Shown here: positions 16,228 through 25,036 of the stretch, piece after piece
Layout: the number at the start of each line of letters is the position of its first letter
Numbering within the stretch: the stretch's first letter is position 1
DNA from: Streptomyces liliiviolaceus
GTDB taxonomy: Bacteria; Actinomycetota; Actinomycetes; Streptomycetales; Streptomycetaceae
NCBI RefSeq assembly: GCF_018070025.1
Contig: NZ_JAGPYQ010000001.1
Span: 1,426,001-1,490,000, forward strand
Length of the DNA: 64,000 nt
Direction of reading: 5' to 3'
Notes under the pieces: model-generated
Told to the model about the DNA's origin: nothing
The model's input: only the letters and a program-made list of their open reading frames with translations
Database searches by the model: none
Position numbers and translations under genes: made by a program

Positions 16228-17718
16228 TCACTTCTTGCTGTCGATGACTGCCTTCATCACGTCCCTCGCGATCGGAGCGGCGAGACCACCGCCGGAGATG
16301 TCGTCACGGTTGGCGCTCTCGTCCTCGACCACCACGGCGACGGCGACCGGAGAGCTGCCGTCGTCGAGCTTCGCGTACGAGATGAACCAGGCGTACGGGT
16401 TCTCGCTGTTGTCGACACCGCGCTGGGCGGTACCGGTCTTGCCGCCGACGGTGACGCCGCTCTCGTTGATCTGGGCGTTGGTGCCGGTGCCCTTCTCGAC
16501 GACCGTCTCCATGATCGACTGAAGGATCTGGGCGTTCTTCTCGGACAGCGGCTCGCTCATCTTCTCCGGGTCGGTCTGCTCGATGACGTCGAGGCTCGGC
16601 GCCTGGAGCTTGTCGACCATGTACGGCTTCATGAGCGTGCCGTCGTTGGCGACGGCCGAGGCGACCATCGCCATCTGCAGCGGAGTCGTGGCGGTCTCGA
16701 ACTGGCCGATCGAGCTGAGCGCGGTCTGCGGCCGGTCCATCTTCTCGGGGAAGTTGGAGGCGCTGGAGCGGATCGGCACGAACTGCTCCTCGTTGAAGCC
16801 GAACTTCTTCGCCGTCTCCAACATGTCCTCCTTGCCGACGTCGACGCCGAGCTTGCCGAAGACGGTGTTGCAGGACACGCGCAGCGCCTCGCGCAGCGTC
16901 GCGTTCTTGCAGGGGATGTTCCCCTCGTTCTTCAGCTCGGTGGTGGTGTCCGGCAGGGTGTACGGAAGAGGAGAGTCGGTTTTCTCATCCGCGCTGTCGA
17001 CGATCCCGTGCTCCAGCGCCGCCGCGGCCGTGACCACCTTGAACGTCGACCCGGGCGGGTAGATCTCGCGCAGCGCCCTGTTCTGCATCGGGTCGTCGGG
17101 GTTGTTCTTCTTCTGCAGCTTGTTCCAGGCGTTTCCGTCGACCTTGGTGGAGTTCCCGGCGAACGTCGAGGGGTCGTACGAGGGGGTGGAGGCCAGTGCC
17201 AGGATCGCGCCGGTCTCCGGGTCGATCGCGGCGACGGCGCCCTTGCCCTGCTTCAGCAGCCCCTTGTACGCGGCCTTCTGCGCGGCGGCGTTGAGCGTGG
17301 TGACGACATTGCCGCCCGCCTGCTTCTTGCCGGTGATCATGTCGAGCGTGCGGCGGAAGAAGAGCCGGTCGTCGTTGCCGGTGAGGATCCCGTCCTCGAT
17401 GCTCTCCAGCTGCGTGGCACCGAAGGCCTGCGAGGCGTAGCCCGTGACGGGGGCCCACATCGCGCCGTCCTTGTAGGTGCGCTTGTACTCGAAGTCGTTG
17501 AAGTCGTCGCCGTTCGTCTTGGCGGACCCGGTGATCGGTTCGCCGTCGACGATGATGTCGCCGCGCGGTGTGGCGTAGCGCGCGATGGCGACGCGGCGGT
17601 TCTTCGTGTCGTCCTTCAGCGAGTCGGCCTGGACGTACTGGATCCAGTTGTCGCGGATGAGCAGGGCGAGCACGAGGAGCCCGCAGAAGATCGCGATCCG
17701 GCGCAGGGGCTTGTTCAC
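16228..17718 (-). CDS. pbpA: Penicillin-binding transpeptidase PbpA (class B)
   Basis: 496 residues from a GTG that overlaps the end of the rodA/ftsW gene by four bases. N-terminal membrane anchor (RIAIFCGLLVLALLI), a non-catalytic domain, then the transpeptidase: STFK in PPGSTFKVV (active-site Ser), SCNT as the SXN motif in RVSCNTVFG, and KTGTAQ. This periplasmic enzyme cross-links peptidoglycan, working with the SEDS polymerase encoded just upstream. PbpA is a known PknB-regulated protein in mycobacteria; Thr residues in the linker could be targets. Confidence 0.97.
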   Translation of the reverse strand: MNKPLRRIAIFCGLLVLALLIRDNWIQYVQADSLKDDTKNRRVAIARYATPRGDIIVDGEPITGSAKTNGDDFNDFEYKRTYKDGAMWAPVTGYASQAFGATQLESIEDGILTGNDDRLFFRRTLDMITGKKQAGGNVVTTLNAAAQKAAYKGLLKQGKGAVAAIDPETGAILALASTPSYDPSTFAGNSTKVDGNAWNKLQKKNNPDDPMQNRALREIYPPGSTFKVVTAAAALEHGIVDSADEKTDSPLPYTLPDTTTELKNEGNIPCKNATLREALRVSCNTVFGKLGVDVGKEDMLETAKKFGFNEEQFVPIRSSASNFPEKMDRPQTALSSIGQFETATTPLQMAMVASAVANDGTLMKPYMVDKLQAPSLDVIEQTDPEKMSEPLSEKNAQILQSIMETVVEKGTGTNAQINESGVTVGGKTGTAQRGVDNSENPYAWFISYAKLDDGSSPVAVAVVVEDESANRDDISGGGLAAPIARDVMKAVIDSKK

Positions 17719-19151
17719 GGTCGGACCACCTGGGTCATCTCGGCGTCGGGGTTGGGTGCGGGGGCCGGCGCGGGCCGGCGGGCGGTGTCGCTGATGCGGA
17801 TCAGGATGCCGACGAGGGCCCAGTTGGCGATGACGGACGAACCTCCGTACGCCAGGAACGGCATCGTCATACCGGTGAGCGGGATCAGGCCCATGACGCC
17901 GCCGGCGACCACGAAGACCTGGAGGGCGAAGGCGCCCGAGAGACCGATGGCGAGCAGCTTGCCGAAGGGGTCGCGGGCGGCGAGGGCGGTGCGTACGCCG
18001 CGTTCCACGATCAGGCCGTACATCAGCAGGATCGCCATCACGCCGGCCAGGCCCAGCTCCTCGCCGAAGGTGGCGAGGATGAAGTCGGAGTTGGCGGCGA
18101 AGCCGATGAGGTCGGAGTTGCCCTGGCCGAGGCCGGTGCCGAGGGTGCCGCCGGAGCCGAAGGCCCACAGCGCCTGCATGGACTGCTCGGTGTGGCCGAT
18201 GACGCCCTGCTGGCTGAGCTCGTACTCGTGCATCGGGTCGAGCCAGGCCTGGACGCGCTGCTGGACGTGCGACTCGAAGGAGGCCACGCCGACGGCGCCC
18301 GCCGCGGACATCAGCATGCCGAACACGATCCAGCTGGTCCGCTCGGTGGCGACGTACAGCATGATCACGAACATGCCGAAGAAGAGCAGCGAGGTACCGA
18401 GGTCGGTCTCGAAGACCAGGATCAGGATGGAGATGATCCAGACGACGATGATCGGGCCCAGGTCGCGTCCGCGCGGCAGGTAGATGCCCATGAAGCGGCG
18501 GCTGGCCAGGGCGAGCGCGTCGCGTTTCACCATGAGATAGCCGGCGAAGAAGATCGCGAGGACGATCTTCGCGAACTCACCGGGCTGGATGGTGAATCCG
18601 GCGATCGAGATCCAGATCCTGGCGCCGAAGACGTTCAGGCCGAGGCCCGGGACCAGCGGCAGGAGGAGCAGGATCAGCGCGCCGACCATGGAGATGTAGG
18701 TGTAGCGCTGCAGGACGCGGTGGTCCTTGAGGAACACCAGTACGACCACGAAGAGGGCCACGCCCAGCGCGGAGTACAGCAGCTGGCGGGGGGCCGCCTC
18801 GACGAACGTACTGCTCGCCTGCAGCCGCTTGGACTGGTCCAGGCGCCAGATGACGACCAGACCGATGCCGTTCAGCAGCGTCGCCAGCGGCAGCAGCAGC
18901 GGGTCCGCGTACGGCGCGAACTTTCGTACGACGACATGGCCGACGGCCGCGAGCAGGCCGAGGCCGAGCCCGTAGCTCAACAGGCCCGGCGGCACCGAGT
19001 CATTGATGGCCAGCCCGACGTTGGCGTAGGCGAACACCGGGATGAGCACGGCGAACACGAGCAGCGCGAGCTCGGTGTTGCGCCGGCTCGGTGTGCCGAT
19101 CGAGCCGATCGTGGACGTGTGGTGCGTCGACGTGTTGGAAGTACTGCTCAT
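17715..19151 (-). CDS. rodA: SEDS-family peptidoglycan polymerase (FtsW/RodA/SpoVE)
   Basis: 478 residues with about twelve transmembrane helices and SEDS signatures: RIWISIAGFTIQPGEFAKI, DLGTSLLFFGMF with the catalytic-type Asp, and near the C-terminus PLTGMTMPFLAYGGSSVIANW. SEDS proteins polymerise lipid II into glycan strands and pair with a class B PBP, here the overlapping pbpA. In this operon the member is called RodA in mycobacteria and FtsW-like in S. coelicolor (SCO3846); the sequence alone does not settle which process it serves. The N-terminus is Ser/Thr-rich and may be phosphorylated. Confidence 0.95.
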   Translation of the reverse strand: MSSTSNTSTHHTSTIGSIGTPSRRNTELALLVFAVLIPVFAYANVGLAINDSVPPGLLSYGLGLGLLAAVGHVVVRKFAPYADPLLLPLATLLNGIGLVVIWRLDQSKRLQASSTFVEAAPRQLLYSALGVALFVVVLVFLKDHRVLQRYTYISMVGALILLLLPLVPGLGLNVFGARIWISIAGFTIQPGEFAKIVLAIFFAGYLMVKRDALALASRRFMGIYLPRGRDLGPIIVVWIISILILVFETDLGTSLLFFGMFVIMLYVATERTSWIVFGMLMSAAGAVGVASFESHVQQRVQAWLDPMHEYELSQQGVIGHTEQSMQALWAFGSGGTLGTGLGQGNSDLIGFAANSDFILATFGEELGLAGVMAILLMYGLIVERGVRTALAARDPFGKLLAIGLSGAFALQVFVVAGGVMGLIPLTGMTMPFLAYGGSSVIANWALVGILIRISDTARRPAPAPAPNPDAEMTQVVRP

Positions 19152-19177
19152 CGTGTGACAGGGCCCCTCACGGCTGC

Positions 19178-20716
19178 TTACTGCTTACCGCACAGCGAGA
19201 CCAGCTTCTGCTCTTCGTCGGAGAGGCTGGGGCCGGGTGTCGGAGTGGGTGCGGTCGTGGACTTGGACGGGTCGGGCGACGGGCTCGACGAGGTCGCCGT
19301 CGGCGTCGGTGTGGCCTTGGACGCGGCGGAGTTGCGAGTGGTTCCCGTGACCCCGCCGGCCTCGCCCTCGCCGGTCTTCGCGTTCTGCTTGCTCTCGGCC
19401 TCGCGGCGGTCGGCGTCCTTCTTGCACGCGGACGCCTGCGTCTGCAGCTCGTCGATCTTCGACCGGGCGTCGTTCAGCCCGCCCTCGGTGATCGTCGCCT
19501 TGACCTGCTTCTGCTGGTACGGCGGCAGGTACTTGAGTTCGATCTCGGGGTGGTCCTTCTCCACCTTCGAGAGCGAGACCCAGGCGAGGTCCTGGCTGAT
19601 GCCGCGGTACAGCGCGACGTGCTCGTCGTTGGCGCCCACGTAGTACTGCGTCTGCGTCCAGCGGTAACCGCCGTACAGCCCGCCGCCGATGACGCCGAGC
19701 GCGAGCACGATGTAGAAGGATCTCTTCAGCCACTTCCGCCCGGAGCGCGGCTTGACGAAGTCCTCGTCGGAGTAGTCGCCGAACCCTCCGGTGGGTACGT
19801 AACCGGTGGTGTCGCCGCTTCCGGGCGGGCCGAACTCGCCGCCGCCCTGTCCGGGGACCTGCCGGCCGAGGTTGGAGGCGCGGCCCGCGGGCGTCTGCAT
19901 GGCGCCGTTGTCGTGCAGCTGGTGCTGGTTCTCGGCGACCGCGCCCACGACGACCGGGGTGTCGGAGAGCTGCCCCGCGAGGGTGTCCCCGCCGTCGATG
20001 TCGAGGACGTCGGCCACGATCACGGTGATGTTGTCGGGGCCGCCGCCGCGCAGCGCGAGCTCGATCAGCTGCTGAACGGTCTCCTGGGGGCCCTGGTAGC
20101 TGGCGAGGGTGTCCTCCATCGTCTGATGGGAGACGACGCCCGAGAGCCCGTCGGAGCAGATCAGGTACCGGTCGCCGGCGCGGACCTCACGGATGGAGAG
20201 ATCCGGCTCGACGTGGTCGCCGCTGCCCAGCGCGCGCATGAGGAGCGACCTCTGCGGGTGGGTGGTGGCCTCTTCCTCCGTGATGCGGCCCTCGTCGACG
20301 AGGCGCTGCACCCACGTGTGGTCCTGCGTGATCTGCGTGAGCACGCCGTCCCGCAGCAGGTACGCGCGGGAGTCGCCGACGTGCACGAGGCCGAGGCGCT
20401 GACCGGTCCACAGGAGGGCGGTGAGGGTCGTCCCCATGCCTTCGAGCTGGGGGTCCTCCTCGACCATCATCCTGAGCTGGTCGTTGGCGCGCTGCACGGC
20501 CGTACCGAGCGAGGTGAGGATGTCGGAGCCGGGCACGTCGTCGTCGAGCGCGACGATCGTGGAGATCACCTCGGACGAGGCCACCTCACCGGCGGCCTGG
20601 CCGCCCATCCCGTCCGCGATCGCGAGCAGCCGCGGTCCGGCGTAACCGGAGTCCTCGTTGCCCTCTCGGATCATGCCTTTGTGCGATCCGGCGGCGAAGC
20701 GCAGTGACAGACTCAT
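19178..20716 (-). CDS. pstP: PP2C-family Ser/Thr phosphatase (PstP)
   Basis: ATG giving MSLSLRFAAGSHKGMIREGN, with GAGG seven bases upstream; a start 45 bases further up is possible. 512 residues. PP2C metal-binding motifs: NEDS, ADGMGG, GDSRAYL, CSDGLSG and GGPDNITV over about residues 5-235. A linker, a transmembrane helix (FYIVLALGVIGGGLYGGY), and an external part with a coiled region and two Cys plus a Ser/Thr/Pro-rich tail follow. The catalytic domain is cytosolic and should reverse phosphorylation by PknB and the other kinases. The operon position between FHA genes and rodA is conserved in actinobacteria. Confidence 0.96.
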   Translation of the reverse strand: MSLSLRFAAGSHKGMIREGNEDSGYAGPRLLAIADGMGGQAAGEVASSEVISTIVALDDDVPGSDILTSLGTAVQRANDQLRMMVEEDPQLEGMGTTLTALLWTGQRLGLVHVGDSRAYLLRDGVLTQITQDHTWVQRLVDEGRITEEEATTHPQRSLLMRALGSGDHVEPDLSIREVRAGDRYLICSDGLSGVVSHQTMEDTLASYQGPQETVQQLIELALRGGGPDNITVIVADVLDIDGGDTLAGQLSDTPVVVGAVAENQHQLHDNGAMQTPAGRASNLGRQVPGQGGGEFGPPGSGDTTGYVPTGGFGDYSDEDFVKPRSGRKWLKRSFYIVLALGVIGGGLYGGYRWTQTQYYVGANDEHVALYRGISQDLAWVSLSKVEKDHPEIELKYLPPYQQKQVKATITEGGLNDARSKIDELQTQASACKKDADRREAESKQNAKTGEGEAGGVTGTTRNSAASKATPTPTATSSSPSPDPSKSTTAPTPTPGPSLSDEEQKLVSLCGKQ

Positions 20717-20836
20717 GCGCACCTCGCCCGTCGGCTCCGGGTACATCCGCACGGTGCCCACCCTCCGGTCGGGAGCGCGCCGGGGTCCGTCGTGGGGACC
20801 GCCGCTGCTCGCTCGCTCCGCTCGCTCATTGTCGTA

Positions 20837-21361
20837 CTACTTCCGCAGCTCGATGACGGTCTTGCCGATGCGGATCGGCGCGCCCAGCGGAACCGGCGTG
20901 GGGGTCGTCAATCGGGTCCGGTCGAGATACGTGCCGTTGGTGGACCCGAGATCCTCGACGATCCACTGGCCGTCACGGTCCGGGTAGATCCTGGCATGCC
21001 TGCTGGATGCGTAGTCGTCGTCCAGCACGATGGTGCTGTCGTGTGCGCGACCCAGCGTGATGGTCTGTCCCTGAAGGGCAACGGTCGTGCCCGTGAGGAT
21101 GCCCTCCGAGACGACCAGCTTGGTGGGAGCGCCGCGGCGCTGACGGCCGCCGCCGCTGGGCGCCGCCTGCTGTCGCTGCGGCGGCGGTGCGCTCTGGCGC
21201 GCAGCGGCCTGCTGCGGCCTCTGGGCTTCCCGTCGCGACCCGCGCTGTGTGACACGCGTTCCGAACAGGTCGCTGCGGATGACCTGCACGGCCACGATCA
21301 CGAACAGCCACAGTACGGCCAGGAAACCCAGCCGCATGACCGTGAGGGTCAGCTCTGACAT
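20837..21361 (-). CDS. fhaB: FHA-domain membrane protein FhaB
   Basis: 174 residues: an N-terminal transmembrane helix (RLGFLAVLWLFVIVAVQVI), a Gln/Pro/Arg-rich linker, and a C-terminal FHA domain (TLGRAHDSTIVLDDDYASS.., EDLGSTNGTYLD). FHA domains bind phosphothreonine peptides; in mycobacteria FhaB (FipA) links PknB signalling to division. The ATG lies ten bases after the fhaA stop, so the two are probably co-translated. Confidence 0.95.
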   Translation of the reverse strand: MSELTLTVMRLGFLAVLWLFVIVAVQVIRSDLFGTRVTQRGSRREAQRPQQAAARQSAPPPQRQQAAPSGGGRQRRGAPTKLVVSEGILTGTTVALQGQTITLGRAHDSTIVLDDDYASSRHARIYPDRDGQWIVEDLGSTNGTYLDRTRLTTPTPVPLGAPIRIGKTVIELRK

Positions 21362-21371
21362 TGCCCCCGCT

Positions 21372-22229
21372 TCACCCTTCGGCTTGCCGGTAAATGATGG
21401 TGGTGCTGCCCACGACGATCCGCGAGCCGTCGCGGAGCGTAGCGCGGGTGGTGTGCTGTCCGTCCACCACGATGCCGTTGGTGGACCCAAGATCCTGGAC
21501 GGTCGAGGGCGTTCCGGTCCGGATCTCACAGTGCCGGCGCGAGACGCCGGGGTCGTCGATCCGCACGTCGGCTTCGGTGCTGCGGCCCAGCACGAGCGTC
21601 GGGCGGGAGATCTGATGGCGGGTGCCGTTGACCTCGATCCAGTGCCGCGTGCGTCCACCCGGCTGCGGGGCCGCGGCGGGCCGCTGGCCCGCGGGTGCGG
21701 CACCCGGGCGTCCGCCGGGCGGCGGTCCTGCGGGCATGGGCGGAGCGGCCGCGGGCGGGTAGCCGTAGCCACCGGGCTGGCCGCCCGCCTGGCCCCGGCC
21801 GGCCGCCGGGGGCGGGCCCGCGGGGGCGCGCTCGGGAGCGCCCTGCTGGTTGGCGGAGGAGGCGAGCGTACGACTGCGGACCCGGTACAGGCCCGTGTCG
21901 AGGTCGTCCGCCTTCTCCAGGTGGACCTTGATGGTGCCCATGAACGTGTAGCGCTGCTGCTTGGCGTAGTCGCGCACCATGCCGGCCAGCTCGTCGCCGA
22001 GCTGGCCCGAGTAGGGGCTGAGACGCTCGAAGTCCGGCGTGCTCAGCTCCACGATGAAGTCGTTGGGGACCACGGTGCGGTCCCGGTTCCAGATGGTGGC
22101 GTTGTTGTCGCACTCGCGCTGGAGCGCTCCGGCGATCTCCACCGGCTGGACCTCGGACTTGAACACCTTGGCGAAGGTGCCGTTGACCAGACCTTCGAGG
22201 CGTTGCTCGAACTTCTTCAGGACTCCCAT
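21372..22229 (-). CDS. fhaA: FHA-domain protein FhaA with DUF3662 domain
   Basis: 285 residues and no membrane helix. An N-terminal DUF3662 domain (MGVLKKFEQRLEGLVNGTF through about residue 115) is followed by a Gly/Pro/Ala-rich linker (125-190) and a C-terminal FHA domain (LVLGRSTEADVRIDDPG.., QDLGSTNGIVVDG). In mycobacteria FhaA binds phosphorylated MviN and regulates lipid II export. It is the first gene of the signalling and wall operon. The 512-base upstream gap probably holds the operon promoter. Confidence 0.95.
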   Translation of the reverse strand: MGVLKKFEQRLEGLVNGTFAKVFKSEVQPVEIAGALQRECDNNATIWNRDRTVVPNDFIVELSTPDFERLSPYSGQLGDELAGMVRDYAKQQRYTFMGTIKVHLEKADDLDTGLYRVRSRTLASSANQQGAPERAPAGPPPAAGRGQAGGQPGGYGYPPAAAPPMPAGPPPGGRPGAAPAGQRPAAAPQPGGRTRHWIEVNGTRHQISRPTLVLGRSTEADVRIDDPGVSRRHCEIRTGTPSTVQDLGSTNGIVVDGQHTTRATLRDGSRIVVGSTTIIYRQAEG

Positions 22230-22741
22230 GGGGCACCTCCTCCTGTGTCGTCGCCCTGGTACTGCTTACTGATCGTATCCACGCGCCGGGAAATCGGCTG
22301 GTTCCCCCTGTCGGCCCGGTCGACGGATGTCGACGCCCACTGAAGTCCCCTCCCGCTGTTCCCGCCGAAGTCCCTCTTCGAACTCCCCCGAGGCACTCCG
22401 TATGGGGAGGATCGTAGAGGCGGCTTCACCACAGTGTCCCGCACGCGGCAGTGGACCCCGGCCCCCTGACGGGGAGATGGCCGGGACCGGTACGAGGTTG
22501 ATACGTGAACCGGTTCCGCTTGATACGTGGCGGCCGGGGTCGGTGGGATCCGGGGCGCCACGGGAGTCGGTCCTGCTGGTGACGGTGGGGTGGCGCGGGG
22601 GCCGGTCGCCGTGCCGCGGACCTCCTGCCGGGCTCCCGGGGCCCTCGGAAACGGATGTGAATCCACCCCCACCAGCGTGCTAATCTTCTGCATGTCGGAA
22701 GGCGCTCACCCACCTGGTGAGAGACGGATGACACACCCAAT
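22230..22741. promoter_or_regulatory. Promoter region of the fhaA operon and tRNA-Leu
   Basis: No gene seen. Two direct TTGATACGTG repeats (22498-22507 and 22520-22529, 22 bases apart, two helical turns) bracket a GAACCGGTTC palindrome (22507-22516). Towards the tRNA, TAATCT at 22680-22685 could be a -10, and a CTCACC / GGTGAG hairpin lies just after it in the tRNA leader. Confidence 0.45.
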
Positions 22742-22828
22742 GCGCGGGTGGCGGAATAGGCAGACGCGCTGGATTCAGGTTCCAGTGCCCGAAAGGGCGT
22801 GGGGGTTCAACTCCCCCCTCGCGCACCA
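22742..22828 (+). tRNA. tRNA-Leu (anticodon CAG)
   Basis: Class II tRNA of 87 nt with CCA encoded. Acceptor GCGCGGG pairs with CTCGCGC, the D-arm contains GGCGGAATAGGCAGACGC, and the anticodon stem CTGGA/TCCAG has loop TTCAGGT with CAG at 22776-22778. The long variable arm is TGCCCGAAAGGGCGT, and the T-arm GGGGGTTCAACTCCCCC. It reads CUG, the commonest Leu codon in these genes. Confidence 0.97.
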
Positions 22829-22830
22829 GC

Positions 22831-22878
22831 AGAGACGGGTCTCCGTCAGAACGAAAGTTCTGGCGGGGGCCCGTTTCT
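22831..22878 (+). terminator. Terminator after tRNA-Leu
   Basis: Long imperfect stem (22831-22852 with 22857-22878) capped by CAGAAC-GAAA-GTTCTG, a GNRA-type tetraloop. Confidence 0.7.
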
Positions 22879-23207
22879 CGTTCCCTCGTCGTCACACAGT
22901 CGGGCTTCGACCCGACGTATGACACGGCACGGCCCTGGCGGTGAGGTATCTCACGGCTGGGGCCGTGTGTGTTGTGTGGGGCGTTCTGTGGGGCGGTCGG
23001 CGCGGGTGCGCCGGACTCGGGCCGGGGATCCGTCCAGGGCGACCGGAGGGCGGTTCGATGGGCTGGTGATCGGAGAAACGACTCAGCTTGTCAGCGGAAT
23101 ACCACTTGATCACTCAAGCCGGTGAAGCATCCCGTCGTCCAGAAACATGATCACCGCGACGGAGTTCATTCCGGTCGGAAGAGATTCTCCGCCGGAAGGG
23201 ATTGTTC
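22879..23207. promoter_or_regulatory. Upstream region of secreted-protein cassette
   Basis: No gene seen. GTGA-GGTATC-TCAC at 22941-22954 is a Crp-like palindrome (copy 2). The 23080-23210 part is less GC-rich, as expected for a promoter. Confidence 0.35.
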
Positions 23208-23672
23208 ATGGCCGCGCTTTTTCGATTCAGGCTTCCCATCGCCGCCGCTGCCGCCTGCGCTCTCGTACTGACGAGCGCCTCGACGGCACAAGCCGGCGCC
23301 GTCGGGTCGACACCGGTGCGGACGTTCGAGTACAGCGTCGGGGGCATGACGATGAAGGTCCCGACCGGTTGCTTGTTCACGCACATCATCCGTGGTGGCG
23401 GAAAGAAGATCACCTACCAGAACGCCGGCGTGGACTGCGCCTTCGTCGCCGCGCTCGGCAGCGGGTTCTGCAACTGGCGGATCGACTTCACGTACAGCAA
23501 CACCAACAACAAGATCTACCGGACGTCCCGCGGGCGGACGCACCCCGAGTGCAAGATCGATCCGATGCGGAACAACTCTCCTCAGACGCTGCCTCGTTAT
23601 GGAAAAGCGTGTGCGCACCTCTATGTGACCGGGGTGCGGCGAGTGAGTCAGTGCCATCACATTACGAAGTGA
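23208..23672 (+). CDS. Small secreted six-cysteine protein of unknown function
   Basis: ATG with GGAAGGG eight bases before. 154 residues with a clear signal peptide: MAALFRFRLPIAAAAACALVL, cleavage probably after AQA near residue 29. The mature part is about 125 residues and contains six Cys (TGCLF, DCAF, FCNW, ECKI, KACAH, SQCHH), enough for three disulfides, plus several aromatic and basic residues (HIIRGGGKKITYQN). No catalytic motif is recognised. Base composition is less GC-rich than neighbours near the 3' end, hinting at lineage-specific origin. It is followed seven bases later by a membrane protein gene. Confidence 0.8.
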   Translation: MAALFRFRLPIAAAAACALVLTSASTAQAGAVGSTPVRTFEYSVGGMTMKVPTGCLFTHIIRGGGKKITYQNAGVDCAFVAALGSGFCNWRIDFTYSNTNNKIYRTSRGRTHPECKIDPMRNNSPQTLPRYGKACAHLYVTGVRRVSQCHHITK

Positions 23673-23679
23673 GCTGTTC

Positions 23680-23916
23680 ATGATCGATCAACAGCAGGAG
23701 CGGGAGCGGCCGGAGAAGTCGCGGCGGCGCTCGGTCGAGATTGCCGCCTTCTTGGCGGGCCTCGTGGCGACCCTCGCCTTCTTCGCCTTCTTCCCCGGGC
23801 TTCCGCACGTCATCGACTGGGGGGCGATCGTCGTCTCCCTCCTCGTGGCAGCGCTCGCGAGATGGGCTTGCCGGCGCTGGGCGGAAAGGGGAAACAGGGA
23901 GTCCCCGCGTCCTTGA
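23680..23916 (+). CDS. Small two-helix membrane protein (78 aa)
   Basis: Begins MIDQQQERERPEKSRRRS, a charged cytosolic tail, followed by two predicted transmembrane helices (EIAAFLAGLVATLAFFAFF and AIVVSLLVAALARWACRRW) and an Arg-rich end. The ATG lies seven bases after the stop of the secreted protein, so the pair is probably one operon; the ribosome binding site is weak. The stop codon is fused to the start of a dispersed Streptomyces repeat. No family recognised. Confidence 0.6.
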   Translation: MIDQQQERERPEKSRRRSVEIAAFLAGLVATLAFFAFFPGLPHVIDWGAIVVSLLVAALARWACRRWAERGNRESPRP

Positions 23917-23945
23917 GGGGCGCGGGGAACGGCGCGATCGGCCAC
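23915..23945 (-). repeat. Dispersed intergenic repeat, copy 1 (reverse)
   Basis: GAGGGGCGCGGGGAACGGCG.., then CGATCGGCCAC: reverse-oriented copy of the GTCGCGCAGTTCCCCGCGCC family found in several gaps in this window. Confidence 0.7.
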
Positions 23946-24270
23946 AACGCGCCCGCAGTTGGCGCACGGCCGACGCGCGCCTTGGCCGATTCACGGCCCG
24001 CGCGTGGAAGTGCGACGGTGACGTATCTCACGGTCGGGAAAGTCCAGGGCGTGTCCGCAAAGTCCTGTCGTCCGCCCGGAGGGCGGGTCACTGCGGCGTC
24101 TGGTGCGGCGAGTGGTGGTCCCCCGGCCGGAGGCTGAGCGAGCGTGCCAGGCGTCGCGGGCTGGGGGCGCCTCCCGGCCGAAGACTGGAGGAGGGACTTC
24201 GCGGGCACGCCCTGGGGTGCCTGTTCGGACTACGGTGCCTGTCCGGACTACGTGGTGGGAGTGGGGCTCT
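23946..24270. other. Gap before NAD(P)-binding gene
   Basis: No gene seen with a proper start. GTGA-CGTATC-TCAC at 24018-24031 is the third Crp-like palindrome and shares GTATCTCACGG with copy 2. GCCTGTTCGGACTACG / GCCTGTCCGGACTACG is a short tandem duplication at about 24219-24251. Confidence 0.3.
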
Positions 24271-24939
24271 GTGAAGGTGATCCTCTTCGGTGCGACCGGG
24301 ATGGTCGGGCGTGGAGTTCTGCGGGAGTGTCTGCGGGACGCGGCGGTCGAGAGCGTCCTCGTGATCGGCCGCACGACGGTGGGGGTCACGCATCCCAAGC
24401 TGCGCGAGATCGTCCGGGCCGACCTCACCGACCTCGGCGGGCTGGAGGGCGAACTCTCCGGGTACGACGCCTGCTTCTTCTGCCTCGGCGTCTCCTCGGC
24501 GGGCATGAAGGAGGCCGCGTACCGCGAGATCACGTACGACCTCACGCTCTCCGTGGCGCGCACGCTGGCCGCGTCGAGTCCGGGGCTGACCTTCTGTTAC
24601 GTGTCCGGGCAGGGCACCGACAGTTCCGCGCGCGGGCGGGTGATGTGGGCGCGGGTCAAGGGGGAGACGGAGAACGCGCTGCTCGCGCTGGACGGCGTGG
24701 ACGCGTACATGTTCCGGCCGGGGCTCATCCAGCCGCTGCACGGGATCACGTCCAAGACGCGGGTCTACCGGATGGTCTACGCGGCGACCGGGCGTCTGCT
24801 GCCCCTCCTGCGGAAGCTCGCGCCCCGCTGGATCACCACTACGGAGCAGGTGGGTCTGGCGATGGTCGCCGTGGCTCGCGGCGAGTCCGGGGTCCGGGTG
24901 CTGGAGACCGCGGAGATCAACAGGCTCGCGGGGGCGTGA
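24271..24939 (+). CDS. NAD(P)-binding atypical SDR / epimerase-like protein
   Basis: 222 residues starting at GTG (GGGAG upstream). The N-terminal Rossmann motif is LFGATGMVGRGVLREC, then VIGRTT, DACFFCLGVSS and YVSGQGTDSS with Ser in the active-site area; the usual YxxxK is not obvious, the nearest candidate being VMWARVKGETE. This fits atypical short-chain dehydrogenases such as HTATIP2-like proteins. C-terminal part FRPGLIQPLHG. Substrate unknown. Single gene; the azoreductase downstream is convergent. Confidence 0.85.
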   Translation: MKVILFGATGMVGRGVLRECLRDAAVESVLVIGRTTVGVTHPKLREIVRADLTDLGGLEGELSGYDACFFCLGVSSAGMKEAAYREITYDLTLSVARTLAASSPGLTFCYVSGQGTDSSARGRVMWARVKGETENALLALDGVDAYMFRPGLIQPLHGITSKTRVYRMVYAATGRLLPLLRKLAPRWITTTEQVGLAMVAVARGESGVRVLETAEINRLAGA

Positions 24940-25036
24940 CGCGCGCCCCGCCCGTGGTGGCGGGGCGGGGCGCGGGTCCGTGCGGTGGTGTGCGGCCGTC
25001 CGGTTGTCCGGCCGCGTGCCGTGAGGCCGCCGTGCG

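Noticed and set aside
22742..24031. Integrated element at tRNA-Leu
   Set aside because: I found no second copy of the tRNA 3' end downstream, no integrase and no phage genes.
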